Part shown: positions 45,560 through 55,080 of the stretch, in pieces | Layout of the letters: the number at the start of each line of letters is the position of its first letter | Position numbering within the stretch: the first letter of the stretch is position 1 | Source: CAVPHV01 sp963704825 | GTDB lineage: Bacteria; Actinomycetota; Acidimicrobiia; Spongiisociales; UBA5794 | Assembly: GCA_963704825.1 (NCBI GenBank) | Contig: CAVPHV010000017.1 | Span: 372,001 to 436,000 of the forward strand | Reading direction: 5' to 3' | Length of the DNA: 64,000 bases | Program-made: the position numbers and the translations under genes | The notes under the pieces: generated by a model | What the model saw: the letters and a program-made list of their open reading frames with translations, nothing else | The model's database searches: none | Told to the model about the DNA's origin: nothing

Positions 45560-46205
45560 CGGCGACCTGGTCGACGAAGCGGCCGACTCGGTCGAGGCCG
45601 ACGCCGACGAGACAGAACTCGAGGAGATTGGCTTCGCCGCGGAACTGGCCGAAATGGTTGGTGCCTCGTTGTGGGTCGACGAGTTCGACACGATCCGCAT
45701 CTACGTGGCCAGAGACGCCTGGGTCGAGTCTCTGCGGCTGGCCCGCGACGAAGCCGGGCTCACGTTCTTCGGGTGGCTGTCCGCCATCGACTGGTCAACC
45801 GAGGTGGCCGTCGGCGAGCAAGTCAGCGAGCCGGATGAACTGATCGAGCGGTACGAGGTGGTGTGCCGGCTTTCGTCGGTCACCAGCGCAAAGGGCGCCC
45901 ACTTCTTCACCGAGGTGCCCAAAGACGACGCCGTCATCGACTCGATCGTTTCGTTGTTCGCCGGCGCCGAGTGGCATGAGCGAGAAGCGGCCGAGATGTT
46001 CGGCATCACGTTCGTCGGCCACCCCTATCCGCTCAAGCTGTATCTGCCCGACTCGTTCCAGGGCTTTCCGCTGCGCAAGTCCTACCCGCTGCTGTCCCGC
46101 GAGCTCAAGCCGTGGCCGGGGACGGTTGATGTCGAGAGCATGCCCGAAGCCGGCGGCCCATCGACGACCAACGTCGAGGCCGGAGACAACGGAGGCGACG
46201 AGTGA
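45540..46205 (+). CDS. nuoC: Complex I subunit C (cluster 2)
   Basis: This 221-residue 30-kDa-type subunit has the core motif [20 protein letters not shown] and the C-terminal [13 protein letters not shown]. The acidic N-terminus (about 30 residues) and C-terminal tail are low-complexity. GTG start overlaps the end of nuoB by 20 nt; the stop overlaps nuoD. Confidence 0.94.
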   Translation: MTDSPPDGDLVDEAADSVEADADETELEEIGFAAELAEMVGASLWVDEFDTIRIYVARDAWVESLRLARDEAGLTFFGWLSAIDWSTEVAVGEQVSEPDELIERYEVVCRLSSVTSAKGAHFFTEVPKDDAVIDSIVSLFAGAEWHEREAAEMFGITFVGHPYPLKLYLPDSFQGFPLRKSYPLLSRELKPWPGTVDVESMPEAGGPSTTNVEAGDNGGDE

Positions 46206-47398
46206 CCGACGTCGACGCTCGCGCCGCAATGCACCTCTCCGATGCTTCGGTCTCGGTAGAACTCGAGACTCAGGGTATGACGCTCAACATCGGGCCGCAG
46301 CACCCGTCGACCCACGGGGTGCTGCGCCTCGTTGCCAAGGTCGAGGGCGAGCGAGTGATGAGCGTTCAGCCGGTGATCGGCTACATGCACCGGGGGTACG
46401 AGAAGCTGACTGAGGTCAGGACGTATGCCCAGATCACCGCGTTGGTCAACCGGATCGACTGGGTTTCCGGGTTCGCCAACGAGATCCCATGGATCCGCTC
46501 GGTCGAGAAGCTGATGCAGATCGAGGTGCCCGAACGGGCCCAGTGGATCCGCCTCATCCTCACCGAGATGACCAGGATCTCGTCCCATCTGCTCTTCATG
46601 TCGTCCTATCCGCTCGAGCTCGGTGCGGCGACTCCGCTGATGTACGCCCTGCGCGAACGCGAATACGTGATGGACCTCATCGAGAGTGTCACCGGGGGCC
46701 GCTTCCACCCGAACTTCAACCGAGTTGGCGGTGTCAAGCCGGCAGCGGGTGGTGGTTCCGCCCAGAAGAAGGTCTCACAGGATCTGCCGGCCGGCTTCTT
46801 CCAGGGCGCCCGGGAGGCGATGGACCGGGTCGATTCGGTGATGGACGAACTCGACGAACTCGTCACCGGGAACGAATTGATCCGAGCCAGAACCATCGGG
46901 GTCGGGGTCATTCCACCCGAAAAGGCCATCGAGTTCGGGCTGTCGGGTCCAAACGCCCGGGCGTCCGGCATCGACTTCGATCTGCGCCGCGACGGCGAGC
47001 CCTACCTGCCATACGAACAGGTCGACTTCGACGTCATCACCGAGCAGGCCGGCGACTCCTACGCCAGGTACCTCGTCCGCAAGGAAGAGATACGCCAGGC
47101 GGTCCGCATCGTGCGCCAGGCGATCGACACCATCAAGCCGGGGCCACTCCAGGCCAAGGTGCCGAGAGTGCTCAAAGTGCCCAAAGGGCAGGCGTACGTT
47201 CGTACGGAGAACCCGAAGGGAGAGATGGGCTTCTACCTGATCTCGGAGGGTGGCCGCATTCCCTACCGGGTCAAGATCCGTTCGGCTTCGTTCTGCAACC
47301 TCTCGATCCTCTCCTGGATCCTCGAGGGCGCCCTCGTTCCCGACCTGGTCGCCATCATGGGCAGCCTCGACTTCGTCCTCGGAGACGTAGATCGATGA
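46202..47398 (+). CDS. nuoD: Complex I subunit D (cluster 2)
   Basis: This 398-residue 49-kDa-type subunit has [15 protein letters not shown] and ends GDVDR. The quinone-site segment is GYMHRGYEK: Arg64 here corresponds to the residue that NDUFAF7 methylates in mitochondrial NDUFS2 (GLLHRGTEK), while cluster 1 NuoD has Thr. A short Gly/Ala/Lys insertion (AAGGGSAQKKVSQ) lies near residue 182. GTG start. Confidence 0.96.
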   Translation: MTDVDARAAMHLSDASVSVELETQGMTLNIGPQHPSTHGVLRLVAKVEGERVMSVQPVIGYMHRGYEKLTEVRTYAQITALVNRIDWVSGFANEIPWIRSVEKLMQIEVPERAQWIRLILTEMTRISSHLLFMSSYPLELGAATPLMYALREREYVMDLIESVTGGRFHPNFNRVGGVKPAAGGGSAQKKVSQDLPAGFFQGAREAMDRVDSVMDELDELVTGNELIRARTIGVGVIPPEKAIEFGLSGPNARASGIDFDLRRDGEPYLPYEQVDFDVITEQAGDSYARYLVRKEEIRQAVRIVRQAIDTIKPGPLQAKVPRVLKVPKGQAYVRTENPKGEMGFYLISEGGRIPYRVKIRSASFCNLSILSWILEGALVPDLVAIMGSLDFVLGDVDR

Positions 47399-47425
47399 GG
47401 GCTCCCTACGTTGCTGCGCGAGCGA

Positions 47426-47450
47426 GGAGTTTCGGCTCCGCCGAAACTCC
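47426..47450 (+). repeat. Perfect 11-bp hairpin with 3-nt loop between nuoD and nuoH (cluster 2)
   Basis: GGAGTTTCGGC, loop TCC, then the exact complement. It has no T tract. First of two tandem stems in the only sizeable gap (79 nt) of this operon. Confidence 0.7.
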
Positions 47451-47453
47451 CAA

Positions 47454-47476
47454 CGGCACTTCCGAAGGAAGTGCCG
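47454..47476 (+). promoter_or_regulatory. 10-bp hairpin that hides the nuoH ribosome-binding site (cluster 2)
   Basis: CGGCACTTCC, loop GAA, then the exact complement, ending one base before the nuoH ATG. The only Shine-Dalgarno-like bases (GGAAG, 47467-47471) form the 3' arm, so folding should lower nuoH translation. Confidence 0.6.
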
Positions 47477-47477
47477 C

Positions 47478-48485
47478 ATGAACTTCTGGTTGGAGCTGGT
47501 CATCAAGACGGTGTTGGTGCTGATCTTGGTGGTGCTGCCGGTGGCGCTGGTGGTCATCTTTGGGGAACTCAAGATCTCCGCTCACATCCAGAGCCGGATC
47601 GGGCCCTACTTCGCCGGGGGGCGTTTTGGATGGGCGCAGCCGCTCGCCGATGGTGCCAAGTTCATTCAGAAGGAGGATCTGATCCCGGCGGGTGCGGACA
47701 ACGCCGTCTTCCGCTTTGCCCCGTATGTGGTGCTGATGGGGACGTTCGCCACCTTTGTGGTCATCCCGTTTGGTCCCGACCTCGCGGCGGAGAACCTCGA
47801 TGTCGGGATCTTCTTCCTGCTGGCGGTTTCGTCGATCTCAACGCTTGGGGTGCTGATGGCCGGCTGGTCGTCGGCCAACAAGTACTCCCTGATCGGTGGC
47901 TTGCGGGCGGCCGCCCAGCTGATCGCCTACGAATTGCCGCTGGTATTGGCCGCCCTCGCCGTTGTCGTCCAGGCCGGCACGCTGTCACTCCCGGGCATCG
48001 TCGAAGCGCAGGCCAACATGGAGATCTTCGGGCTCGGCATCCACCTGCCTTACGTGCTGACCGGCCAGATTCTCAGCTTCATCATCTTCACCATCGCCGC
48101 GCTTGCGGAGCTCTCACGGATCCCGTTCGATATGCCGATCGCCGAATCCGAGCTCACCATGGGCTATCTGACCGAGTACTCGGGACTGCGCTTCACGATG
48201 TTCTTCCTTGGTGAGTACGCCGCGATGATCTCGCTTGCTGCGGTCGCCTCGACCCTCTTCCTCGGGGGCTACTACCTCCCCGGCTTGAATGCGGACGCTC
48301 TCAAGGTCGCCGGGCCGTTCATTCTGCTCGGCAAAACCCTGGTTCTCTGCTTCGTGTTCATCTGGATGCGCTGGTCGTGGCCAAGGTTGCGTGAGGATCA
48401 GCTTCAATCGTTGGCCTGGAAATGGCTCATCCCGCTGGCCCTCGCCAATATCGTCGTCATCTCCATCCTCAAGGTGGTGTTCTGA
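47478..48485 (+). CDS. nuoH: Complex I subunit H (cluster 2)
   Basis: This 335-residue, eight-helix subunit at the junction of the two arms has [20 protein letters not shown] and the quinone-tunnel loop [20 protein letters not shown], followed by MGYLTEYSG. Its ATG lies directly after a stem that buries the ribosome site. The stop overlaps nuoI. Confidence 0.96.
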   Translation: MNFWLELVIKTVLVLILVVLPVALVVIFGELKISAHIQSRIGPYFAGGRFGWAQPLADGAKFIQKEDLIPAGADNAVFRFAPYVVLMGTFATFVVIPFGPDLAAENLDVGIFFLLAVSSISTLGVLMAGWSSANKYSLIGGLRAAAQLIAYELPLVLAALAVVVQAGTLSLPGIVEAQANMEIFGLGIHLPYVLTGQILSFIIFTIAALAELSRIPFDMPIAESELTMGYLTEYSGLRFTMFFLGEYAAMISLAAVASTLFLGGYYLPGLNADALKVAGPFILLGKTLVLCFVFIWMRWSWPRLREDQLQSLAWKWLIPLALANIVVISILKVVF

Positions 48486-48964
48486 TGGCCCAGCCACCCA
48501 GCGGCGGCGGGTTTCCGCTCAAGGGCCTCATGACGGGGATGAAGGTCACCTTCTTCGAGCTGCTCAAGAAGCCGGTGACGGTCAACTATCCCAAGGAGAA
48601 GGAGATCCCGGTGGCGCGGGCGCGCGGCGTCATCGCTCTCGACACCGAAGCCTGCACCGTGTGCATGTTGTGTGCCCGGGAATGCCCCGACTGGTGCATC
48701 TACATCGAAGGTCACAAGGAAGAGGTTCCCCCGGCCAAGGAGGGCGGCCGGGTTCGCACCCGAGCCAAGCTCGACCGTTTTGATATCGACTACGCGTTGT
48801 GCATGTACTGCGGCATCTGCGTCGAGGTGTGCCCGTTCGACGCCCTCTTCTGGAGCCCCGACTACGAGTACAGCGAATTCTCGATCGCCGACATGTTGCA
48901 CGACAAGGAACGCTTGACCGAGTGGCTGGAGACCGTACCCGATCCTCCGGCCTTGGAGAACTGA
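48485..48964 (+). CDS. nuoI: Complex I subunit I (cluster 2)
   Basis: This 159-residue 2[4Fe-4S] subunit has motifs [15 protein letters not shown] and [15 protein letters not shown]. It has no acidic tail, unlike the 255-residue cluster 1 copy. With EFG absent, this subunit is the likely entry point for electrons from a soluble donor, as proposed for cyanobacterial-type complexes. Confidence 0.95.
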   Translation: MAQPPSGGGFPLKGLMTGMKVTFFELLKKPVTVNYPKEKEIPVARARGVIALDTEACTVCMLCARECPDWCIYIEGHKEEVPPAKEGGRVRTRAKLDRFDIDYALCMYCGICVEVCPFDALFWSPDYEYSEFSIADMLHDKERLTEWLETVPDPPALEN

Positions 48965-48966
48965 CC

Positions 48967-49551
48967 ATGACGATGAGCGAGTGGCTGAGCCAGCCCGAGA
49001 ACTACGTGTTCCTCGTGATCGCGTTGCCGATGGTCTTTGGCGCCTGGCGGGTGGTGACGACCCGCAACGTCGTGCATGCGGCCCTCTATCTGGTGCTGGC
49101 GCTCGGCGGCTCGGCGGCGCTGTTCCTGCTGATGGGCGCAGAGTTCGTGGCCTGGACCGTGGTATTGGTATACATCGGCGCCGTCGTCGTCTTGTTCCTC
49201 TTCGGGGTGATGATCACTCGAGCTCCGCTTGGGCGCCAAGAGCACCTCAGCCACGGCGCCAACGTCAGGGTGCCCGCCGCCGCCGTCTCGTTTGCGCTGT
49301 TCATCATCATGGGTGGCTCGATGCTGAGCTACTTCGGTGGTGAGGAGTTCACCGCCGATGCCGGGGTCACCCGCACCGCGGACATCGGCTTCGTCATCTT
49401 CGACCGTTTCGTGATCCCATTCGAGGTCGTCTCCCTGGTGCTGCTGGCGGCACTGATTGGCGGCATCGTGCTGGCTCGCAAGGATCCCGAACCGGACAAC
49501 GCCTCGGGAGCCGACGTTGCGGTCGCATCCGCCGAAGGGAGTGACGCATGA
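48967..49551 (+). CDS. nuoJ: Complex I subunit J (cluster 2)
   Basis: This 194-residue, five-helix subunit has the conserved helix [20 protein letters not shown]. The short C-terminal tail is acidic. The ATG is 2 nt after the nuoI stop; the stop overlaps nuoK. Confidence 0.94.
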   Translation: MTMSEWLSQPENYVFLVIALPMVFGAWRVVTTRNVVHAALYLVLALGGSAALFLLMGAEFVAWTVVLVYIGAVVVLFLFGVMITRAPLGRQEHLSHGANVRVPAAAVSFALFIIMGGSMLSYFGGEEFTADAGVTRTADIGFVIFDRFVIPFEVVSLVLLAALIGGIVLARKDPEPDNASGADVAVASAEGSDA

Positions 49552-49853
49552 TCATCATGCAGTTCCTGATCCTCGGCGCCACGTTGTTCTCACTCGGCGT
49601 CTACGGCGTGCTGACCCGGCGCAATGCGGTCCTGGTGCTGCTCTCCGTTGAACTGATGCTTGCCGCCGTCAACATCAACTTCGTTGCGTTCGACCGCTTC
49701 CTCGGGGATGAAATGGCCGGTGGGCAGATCTTTGCGCTGTTCATCATTGCCATCGCCGCCGCCGAGGTGGGGATTGGTCTTGCCATCATCCTGCTGATCT
49801 ACCGGAACCGGCACGACGCCAACGTCGACGACTTGGACCTGATGAAGCTATGA
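49548..49853 (+). CDS. nuoK: Complex I subunit K (cluster 2)
   Basis: This 101-residue, three-helix subunit has its membrane glutamates in [16 protein letters not shown] and [14 protein letters not shown]. Same length as the cluster 1 copy. Confidence 0.95.
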   Translation: MIIMQFLILGATLFSLGVYGVLTRRNAVLVLLSVELMLAAVNINFVAFDRFLGDEMAGGQIFALFIIAIAAAEVGIGLAIILLIYRNRHDANVDDLDLMKL

Positions 49854-51970
49854 ACGCGATCCTCGCCAACGCTTCGCTGCTCCTCGCCACTGCGGCTGAG
49901 GAGGGCGCCGAGCACGCCGAAACCGTTCTTTCCGACGGGGGCACTCTGGCATCGGCCGCCTGGCTGATTCCGGTGGTGCCGATGGTCGTGACATTCCTGA
50001 TCGTCTTCTTCGGCAAGCGGTCACCGCTCAAGGGTTGGGGGATGGCCGTCGGGGCCATGGGCTTTGTCGCTCTCTACGGCACGGTGCTCTTCGGCCAGGC
50101 GATGTTCGGCGATCCCATCGGGTATCAGGGTGCCGTCGCCATCGGCGATATTGGGACGGCCACGGTCGATGGTCACACCAGCCTGCTGCATCTCGAGTGG
50201 GGATGGATGGTCGACGGACTGTCGTCGATGATGTACTTCGTCGTCGGCGTGGTCGGCTTGCTGGTCTTCATCTATGCCAAGAGCTACATGAAGGGCGACA
50301 TCCGTTTCACGTGGTTCTTTGCCAGCTTCTCGCTCTTCGCCGGAGGCATGCTGGTGCTGGTCTCGGCGCCGAACCTGATTCAGCTCATCGTCGGGTGGGA
50401 GCTGGTTGGGGTGGCCTCGTACCTGCTGATCGGGCACTACTGGGAGGACCACGAGAACTCGTCGGCGGCGATCAAGGCGTTCCTCGTCAACAAGGTCGCC
50501 GACGTGGGTCTGTTCGTCGGCGCCATCATGATCGGCCTCTCGGTGGGGTCGTTCCGGTTCACCGACATCATGGAGGTCGTTTCCGGTGGCGGCGGCACGC
50601 CGCTGGCCAGGGTTGGGTTCTGGGCCGGCGTCGCTCTCTTCATCGGGGCGATGGGCAAGAGTGCCCAGTTCCCGCTCCATGTGTGGCTGCCGGACGCCAT
50701 GGCCGGGCCGACTCCGGTCTCGGCGCTGATGCACGCCGCCACCATGGTCACCGCAGGCGTATTCCTGATTGGGCGGATGTTCCCGTTTTACAACAGCCCT
50801 GAGTACGCCGAGGAGATGCGCTGGATCATCGTCATCATCGGCTCACTCACCCTCCTCCTGCCCGGGCTGATCGCCCTCGTCCAGGATGACATCAAGAAGG
50901 TCCTCGCCTATTCCACGGTGTCCCAGCTCGGCTACATGATGGTGGCGATGGGTGCCGGCGCCTATACCGCAGGCCTGTTCCACCTCTTCACCCACGCCTT
51001 CTTCAAGGCGTTGCTGTTCCTCGGTGCCGGTTCGGTCATCCACGCCGTCCACTCCAACAACATGTCGGACATGGGCGGGCTGCGCAAGTACATGCCGTGG
51101 ACGTTCTGGACGTTCCTGATCGGCTCGGCGTCCCTCGCCGGTATCTTCCCGCTCGCCGGGTTCTGGTCAAAGGATGAGATCTTGGCGTCGCTCCAGTACG
51201 CCGGCGAGAACTACTCGGTACAAGCCGGTGGGGGGGCGCTGGCGAACGTGGCGCTGGTGGTTGCCATCGTCGGAGCGTTTGTCACCGCGTTCTACATGAC
51301 CAGAGCCGTTTCGCTGACCTTCTTCGGCAGCTACAAGGGCCACGGCGAACCGCACGAGTCGCCCCGGATGATGACGGTGCCGCTGGTCGGGCTCGCCGTC
51401 GGTGCCGCGACCGCCGGCTGGCTCAATATCCCGGGGGTCACCGCCTATTTCACCGATGCGCTCAGCGCGGTGTTCTTCCCGGCCGGTGACCACCACGCCG
51501 AGTCGCTCAACTATGGCTTGGCCATCACGGCAAGCATCGTTGGTTTGCTGGCGATCGGACTCGGTTACCTGCTGTGGTTCCCCGACAAGAAGACCCAGCA
51601 GGAGCGCGACACCTTCCGGATTCCCGTGCTGTATCCGTTGCTGGTCAACAAGTACTACATCGACGACTTCTACATGGACGTCATCGTGCGTCCGATCCGC
51701 GGTCCGATCGCCCGTGGCGTCGACTGGCTCAACGGCCATGTCATCGACGCCGTCGTCAACGGTGTCGGCTTCGGCATCAAGGCCCTGGCCAAGCCGATCT
51801 ACGCCTTCGACCAGCTGGGTCTCGACGGGGCCCTCAACGCTTCGGCGGCAGGGACCGCGGCCACCGGAACGTTCCTGCGCATGTTCCAAACGGGCAAGGT
51901 GCAGCAGTACGCGGTCATGATCTTTGCGGGGACAGTGCTCCTCGTAGCCGGACTCATCATTTTCTTATAG
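49850..51970 (+). CDS. nuoL: Complex I subunit L (cluster 2)
   Basis: This 706-residue antiporter-like subunit is intact, in contrast to the cluster 1 copy. It has [40 protein letters not shown] and [18 protein letters not shown]. The C-terminus includes the long lateral helix region and a last membrane helix. It is about 80 residues longer than the corrected cluster 1 protein, mostly in the N-terminal loop and C-terminal part. Confidence 0.96.
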   Translation: MNAILANASLLLATAAEEGAEHAETVLSDGGTLASAAWLIPVVPMVVTFLIVFFGKRSPLKGWGMAVGAMGFVALYGTVLFGQAMFGDPIGYQGAVAIGDIGTATVDGHTSLLHLEWGWMVDGLSSMMYFVVGVVGLLVFIYAKSYMKGDIRFTWFFASFSLFAGGMLVLVSAPNLIQLIVGWELVGVASYLLIGHYWEDHENSSAAIKAFLVNKVADVGLFVGAIMIGLSVGSFRFTDIMEVVSGGGGTPLARVGFWAGVALFIGAMGKSAQFPLHVWLPDAMAGPTPVSALMHAATMVTAGVFLIGRMFPFYNSPEYAEEMRWIIVIIGSLTLLLPGLIALVQDDIKKVLAYSTVSQLGYMMVAMGAGAYTAGLFHLFTHAFFKALLFLGAGSVIHAVHSNNMSDMGGLRKYMPWTFWTFLIGSASLAGIFPLAGFWSKDEILASLQYAGENYSVQAGGGALANVALVVAIVGAFVTAFYMTRAVSLTFFGSYKGHGEPHESPRMMTVPLVGLAVGAATAGWLNIPGVTAYFTDALSAVFFPAGDHHAESLNYGLAITASIVGLLAIGLGYLLWFPDKKTQQERDTFRIPVLYPLLVNKYYIDDFYMDVIVRPIRGPIARGVDWLNGHVIDAVVNGVGFGIKALAKPIYAFDQLGLDGALNASAAGTAATGTFLRMFQTGKVQQYAVMIFAGTVLLVAGLIIFL

Positions 51971-51983
51971 GAGGAGCGCACAG

Positions 51984-53555
51984 ATGTTCGATAGTGGCTG
52001 GGGGCTAAGCCTCATTGTCTTCCTGCCTCTGCTTGGGGCCGGGGTCGTGATGGCGATCCCGAAGGCCAACGAGCAGGCGCAGAAGGTCGTCGCGATCATC
52101 TTCGCGTTGGCGGCGTTTGTGCTTGCCATCGTGATGGCGTTCCAATTCGACTACGACGCGGCGGGCACGATGCAGTTCGGCACCGACCTGGAGTGGATCG
52201 AGGTCATCAACTCGCGCTACATCATCGGGATCGACGGAATTTCGCTGCCGCTGGTGGTGCTCTCCACCTTCATCACGGTGCTCGCCATCATCTACTCCTG
52301 GGAACACTGGCCCGAGCCACACAATCCCAAGGTGTTTCTGATGTTGATCCTGATCCTGGCGACCGGGATGACCGGGACGTTTGTGGCGCTCGACCTCATC
52401 TTGTTCTTTGTGTTCTTCGAGGTGGTGCTGCTCCCGATGTACTTCATGATCGGGATCTGGGGTGACCGCAACGAGGTGCGCATCCCCGTGTTCAAGCGGG
52501 TAATGGAGATGCGGATCTACGCGTCGCTCAAGTTCTTCCTGTTCACGCTGTTTGGGTCGGCCTTCATGCTGCTTGGCTTCCTGGCGCTCTACTACCGCTC
52601 CGGGGATGGGGGAGCGGAACGCACCTTCAGCATTCTCGAACTAGCCGCCCGCAACGAACTGTTCCTCGGGACGTTTGCCTTCTGGGTGTTCGCCGCGCTC
52701 TTCCTCGGTTTCGCCGTCAAGGTGCCGATGTTCCCGCTGCACACCTGGCTTCCCGACGCCCACACCGCGGCACCCACCGTCGGCTCCGTGCTGCTGGCTG
52801 CCATTCTCCTGAAGCTCGGCACTTATGCCTTCATCCGCATCAGCCTGCCGATCCTGCCGGACGAGTTTGAGACGTGGGCGCCATTCATCGGCATATTGGC
52901 GGTGATCGGCATCATCTATGCCTCGTTGGCGTGTCTCGCTCAGACCGACATGAAACGTCTCATCGCATTCTCCTCCGTCGGGCACATGGGCTTCGTGATG
53001 CTGGGGATTGCCAGCCTCACCGACATCGGGATCAACGCCGCGATCATCGGCATGGTGGCCCACGGGGTCATCACGGGCCTGCTCTTCTTCCTGGCCGGCT
53101 CCATGTCGCACCGCTATCACACCAGGGAGATGGCGCGGCTCGGCGGTAATCAGAAGCTGATGCCGATCATGGGCGCCATCCTCGGGTTCACCGCCATGGC
53201 ATCACTCGGCCTGCCCAGCCTGGCGGGTTTCTGGGGCGAGTTCATGGCGCTGCTCGGCTCGTACAACCCGCTCGAGGGGCTGAACGTCGCGCTGTTCCGT
53301 ACGCTGATGGTCGTCGGGGCGATCGGCACGGTGCTGACCGCCGGGTACATGCTGTGGATGTTGCAGAAGGTCAACTTCGGTGAGCCGAAGAGCGAGTGGG
53401 ATGGCAAGCACTTCCACGACGTCGACGGTTGGGAGATGACCGCCTGGGTACCACTGATCGTGTCGATCATTGCCATCGGTATCTATCCCAAGCTCATCTT
53501 CGGGGCAACCAACGAAGCAGTCATCGATCTGGTCGCGCACGCGTTTGGGGGCTGA
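51984..53555 (+). CDS. nuoM: Complex I subunit M (cluster 2)
   Basis: This 523-residue antiporter-like subunit has the conserved Glu helix FVFFEVVLLPMYFMIGIWG, the Lys helix FAVKVPMFPLHTWLPDAHTA and QTDMKRLIAFSSVGHMGF. Strong AGGAGG ribosome site 8 nt before the ATG. Confidence 0.96.
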   Translation: MFDSGWGLSLIVFLPLLGAGVVMAIPKANEQAQKVVAIIFALAAFVLAIVMAFQFDYDAAGTMQFGTDLEWIEVINSRYIIGIDGISLPLVVLSTFITVLAIIYSWEHWPEPHNPKVFLMLILILATGMTGTFVALDLILFFVFFEVVLLPMYFMIGIWGDRNEVRIPVFKRVMEMRIYASLKFFLFTLFGSAFMLLGFLALYYRSGDGGAERTFSILELAARNELFLGTFAFWVFAALFLGFAVKVPMFPLHTWLPDAHTAAPTVGSVLLAAILLKLGTYAFIRISLPILPDEFETWAPFIGILAVIGIIYASLACLAQTDMKRLIAFSSVGHMGFVMLGIASLTDIGINAAIIGMVAHGVITGLLFFLAGSMSHRYHTREMARLGGNQKLMPIMGAILGFTAMASLGLPSLAGFWGEFMALLGSYNPLEGLNVALFRTLMVVGAIGTVLTAGYMLWMLQKVNFGEPKSEWDGKHFHDVDGWEMTAWVPLIVSIIAIGIYPKLIFGATNEAVIDLVAHAFGG

Positions 53556-53558
53556 TAG

Positions 53559-55067
53559 GTGAACGTCGACTACCACGCGCTGGCTCCTGAGATCATTCTC
53601 GCCGTCACGGTGATTGCCGTGTTGGTGGTTGATCTGCTTCCGGTCGACAAGTACTGGACGGCAGTGGTGGGTCTCGTGGGGTTGTTTGCGGCGGTGATCC
53701 CAGTGCTGACGCTCGGTTTCTGTGAGAGCCTGGCGTTCTGTGACGTTTCCGCGCCCGAACGAATCATGTTCGACGGGTCGTATGTGGTGGATACGTTCTC
53801 GCTGGTGATGAAGGGCCTGTTCATCGGCGGCGCCTTTGTCTCGCTGTTGCTCGCGGTCGGCTACCTCGAGGCGTATCGGCTCTGGGAGGGCGAGTTCTAC
53901 TTCCTCCTGCTGGCCTCGGCCCTTGGCGCCGTTGTGATGGCGTCGAGCCGGGATCTGGTCACGATCTTTGTCGCTCTCGAATTGGTGACGGCGCCGACTT
54001 TCCTGATGGCCGGCTGGCGCAAGGGGTACGCCAGGGGCAACGAGGCCGCAATGAAGTACTTCATCATTGGCGTCGTCTCCGCCTCGATCATGCTGTTCGG
54101 GATGTCGCTGGTCTACGGAACGACGGGTGAGCTGACCTTCGCCGGGATCAGGGAAGCTTCGATCGGACTCGCCGACGAAGCCGTCTTCGTCATGGCCGTT
54201 GCCCTCACCTTGCTCGGATTCGCCTTCAAGGTCTCGGCGGTGCCGTTCCACTTCTGGACGCCCGACACGTACGAGGGCGCGCCGCCGCCGGTTACCGCCT
54301 ACCTTTCGGTTGTGTCCAAGGCGGCAGGCTTCACCGGCTTGCTGGTGCTCTGTTACGTGGCGTTCATCGAGGTGAGCGAGATTTGGGGATCGGCACTATG
54401 GGTGCTGGCCGCCCTGTCGATGACCGTCGGCAACCTGATTGCACTGCGCCAGACCAACGTCATCCGCCTGCTCGGGTACTCCTCGATTGCCCAGGGCGGG
54501 TTCATGCTTGTGCCGTTTGGAGCCGCCGTGGCCGGGGGTGCAGATCCGGCACAACTCGAAGGTGCCTTCTTCGCCACCGTCACCTATCTGCTCATCTACG
54601 CCTTCATGAACCTGGGCGCTTTTGGCGTCACGATTGCGGTGCGCAACCGGGTCGACAGCGTGGAGATCGCAGCATGGGGAGGCCTCAACAACTATGCCCC
54701 GGGCCTCGCCGGACTGGTGGCCCTGTTCTTCCTCTCGCTCGCCGGCATCCCGCCTCTGGCCGGCTGGTTCGCCAAGTTCGTCATGTTCCGCTCGGTGATC
54801 TCGGTTGGCGGGGCCTGGCCGACGGCGCTGGCGGTCATCGCGGTCCTGAATGCCGTGGTTGCCTTTGCCTATTACTCGCGAGTGGTCAAGTCGGTGTGGT
54901 TCGATCCGGTGCCCGATGCGATCCCGGCCGCAGAATTGCGTGAGCAGAAGGTCGCCCCGGCGCTTCAGTTGGCGCTTGCCGTGACCGCCATTGCGGTGCT
55001 GGTGCTCGGGATGTTCCCGGGGCTGATCGCCGACGTCGGCGACATCGCCCAGACCTTCGCCCTGTAG
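53559..55067 (+). CDS. nuoN: Complex I subunit N (cluster 2)
   Basis: This 502-residue antiporter-like subunit has IFVALELVTAPTFLMAGWRK, GFAFKVSAVPFHFWTPDTYE and QTNVIRLLGYSSIAQGGF. In the last of these the usual Lys of the DLKR motif is replaced (NVIR). GTG start, 3 nt after nuoM. The next gene, a methyltransferase, follows after 13 nt. Confidence 0.95.
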   Translation: MNVDYHALAPEIILAVTVIAVLVVDLLPVDKYWTAVVGLVGLFAAVIPVLTLGFCESLAFCDVSAPERIMFDGSYVVDTFSLVMKGLFIGGAFVSLLLAVGYLEAYRLWEGEFYFLLLASALGAVVMASSRDLVTIFVALELVTAPTFLMAGWRKGYARGNEAAMKYFIIGVVSASIMLFGMSLVYGTTGELTFAGIREASIGLADEAVFVMAVALTLLGFAFKVSAVPFHFWTPDTYEGAPPPVTAYLSVVSKAAGFTGLLVLCYVAFIEVSEIWGSALWVLAALSMTVGNLIALRQTNVIRLLGYSSIAQGGFMLVPFGAAVAGGADPAQLEGAFFATVTYLLIYAFMNLGAFGVTIAVRNRVDSVEIAAWGGLNNYAPGLAGLVALFFLSLAGIPPLAGWFAKFVMFRSVISVGGAWPTALAVIAVLNAVVAFAYYSRVVKSVWFDPVPDAIPAAELREQKVAPALQLALAVTAIAVLVLGMFPGLIADVGDIAQTFAL

Positions 55068-55080
55068 CCGAGAAGACGAG

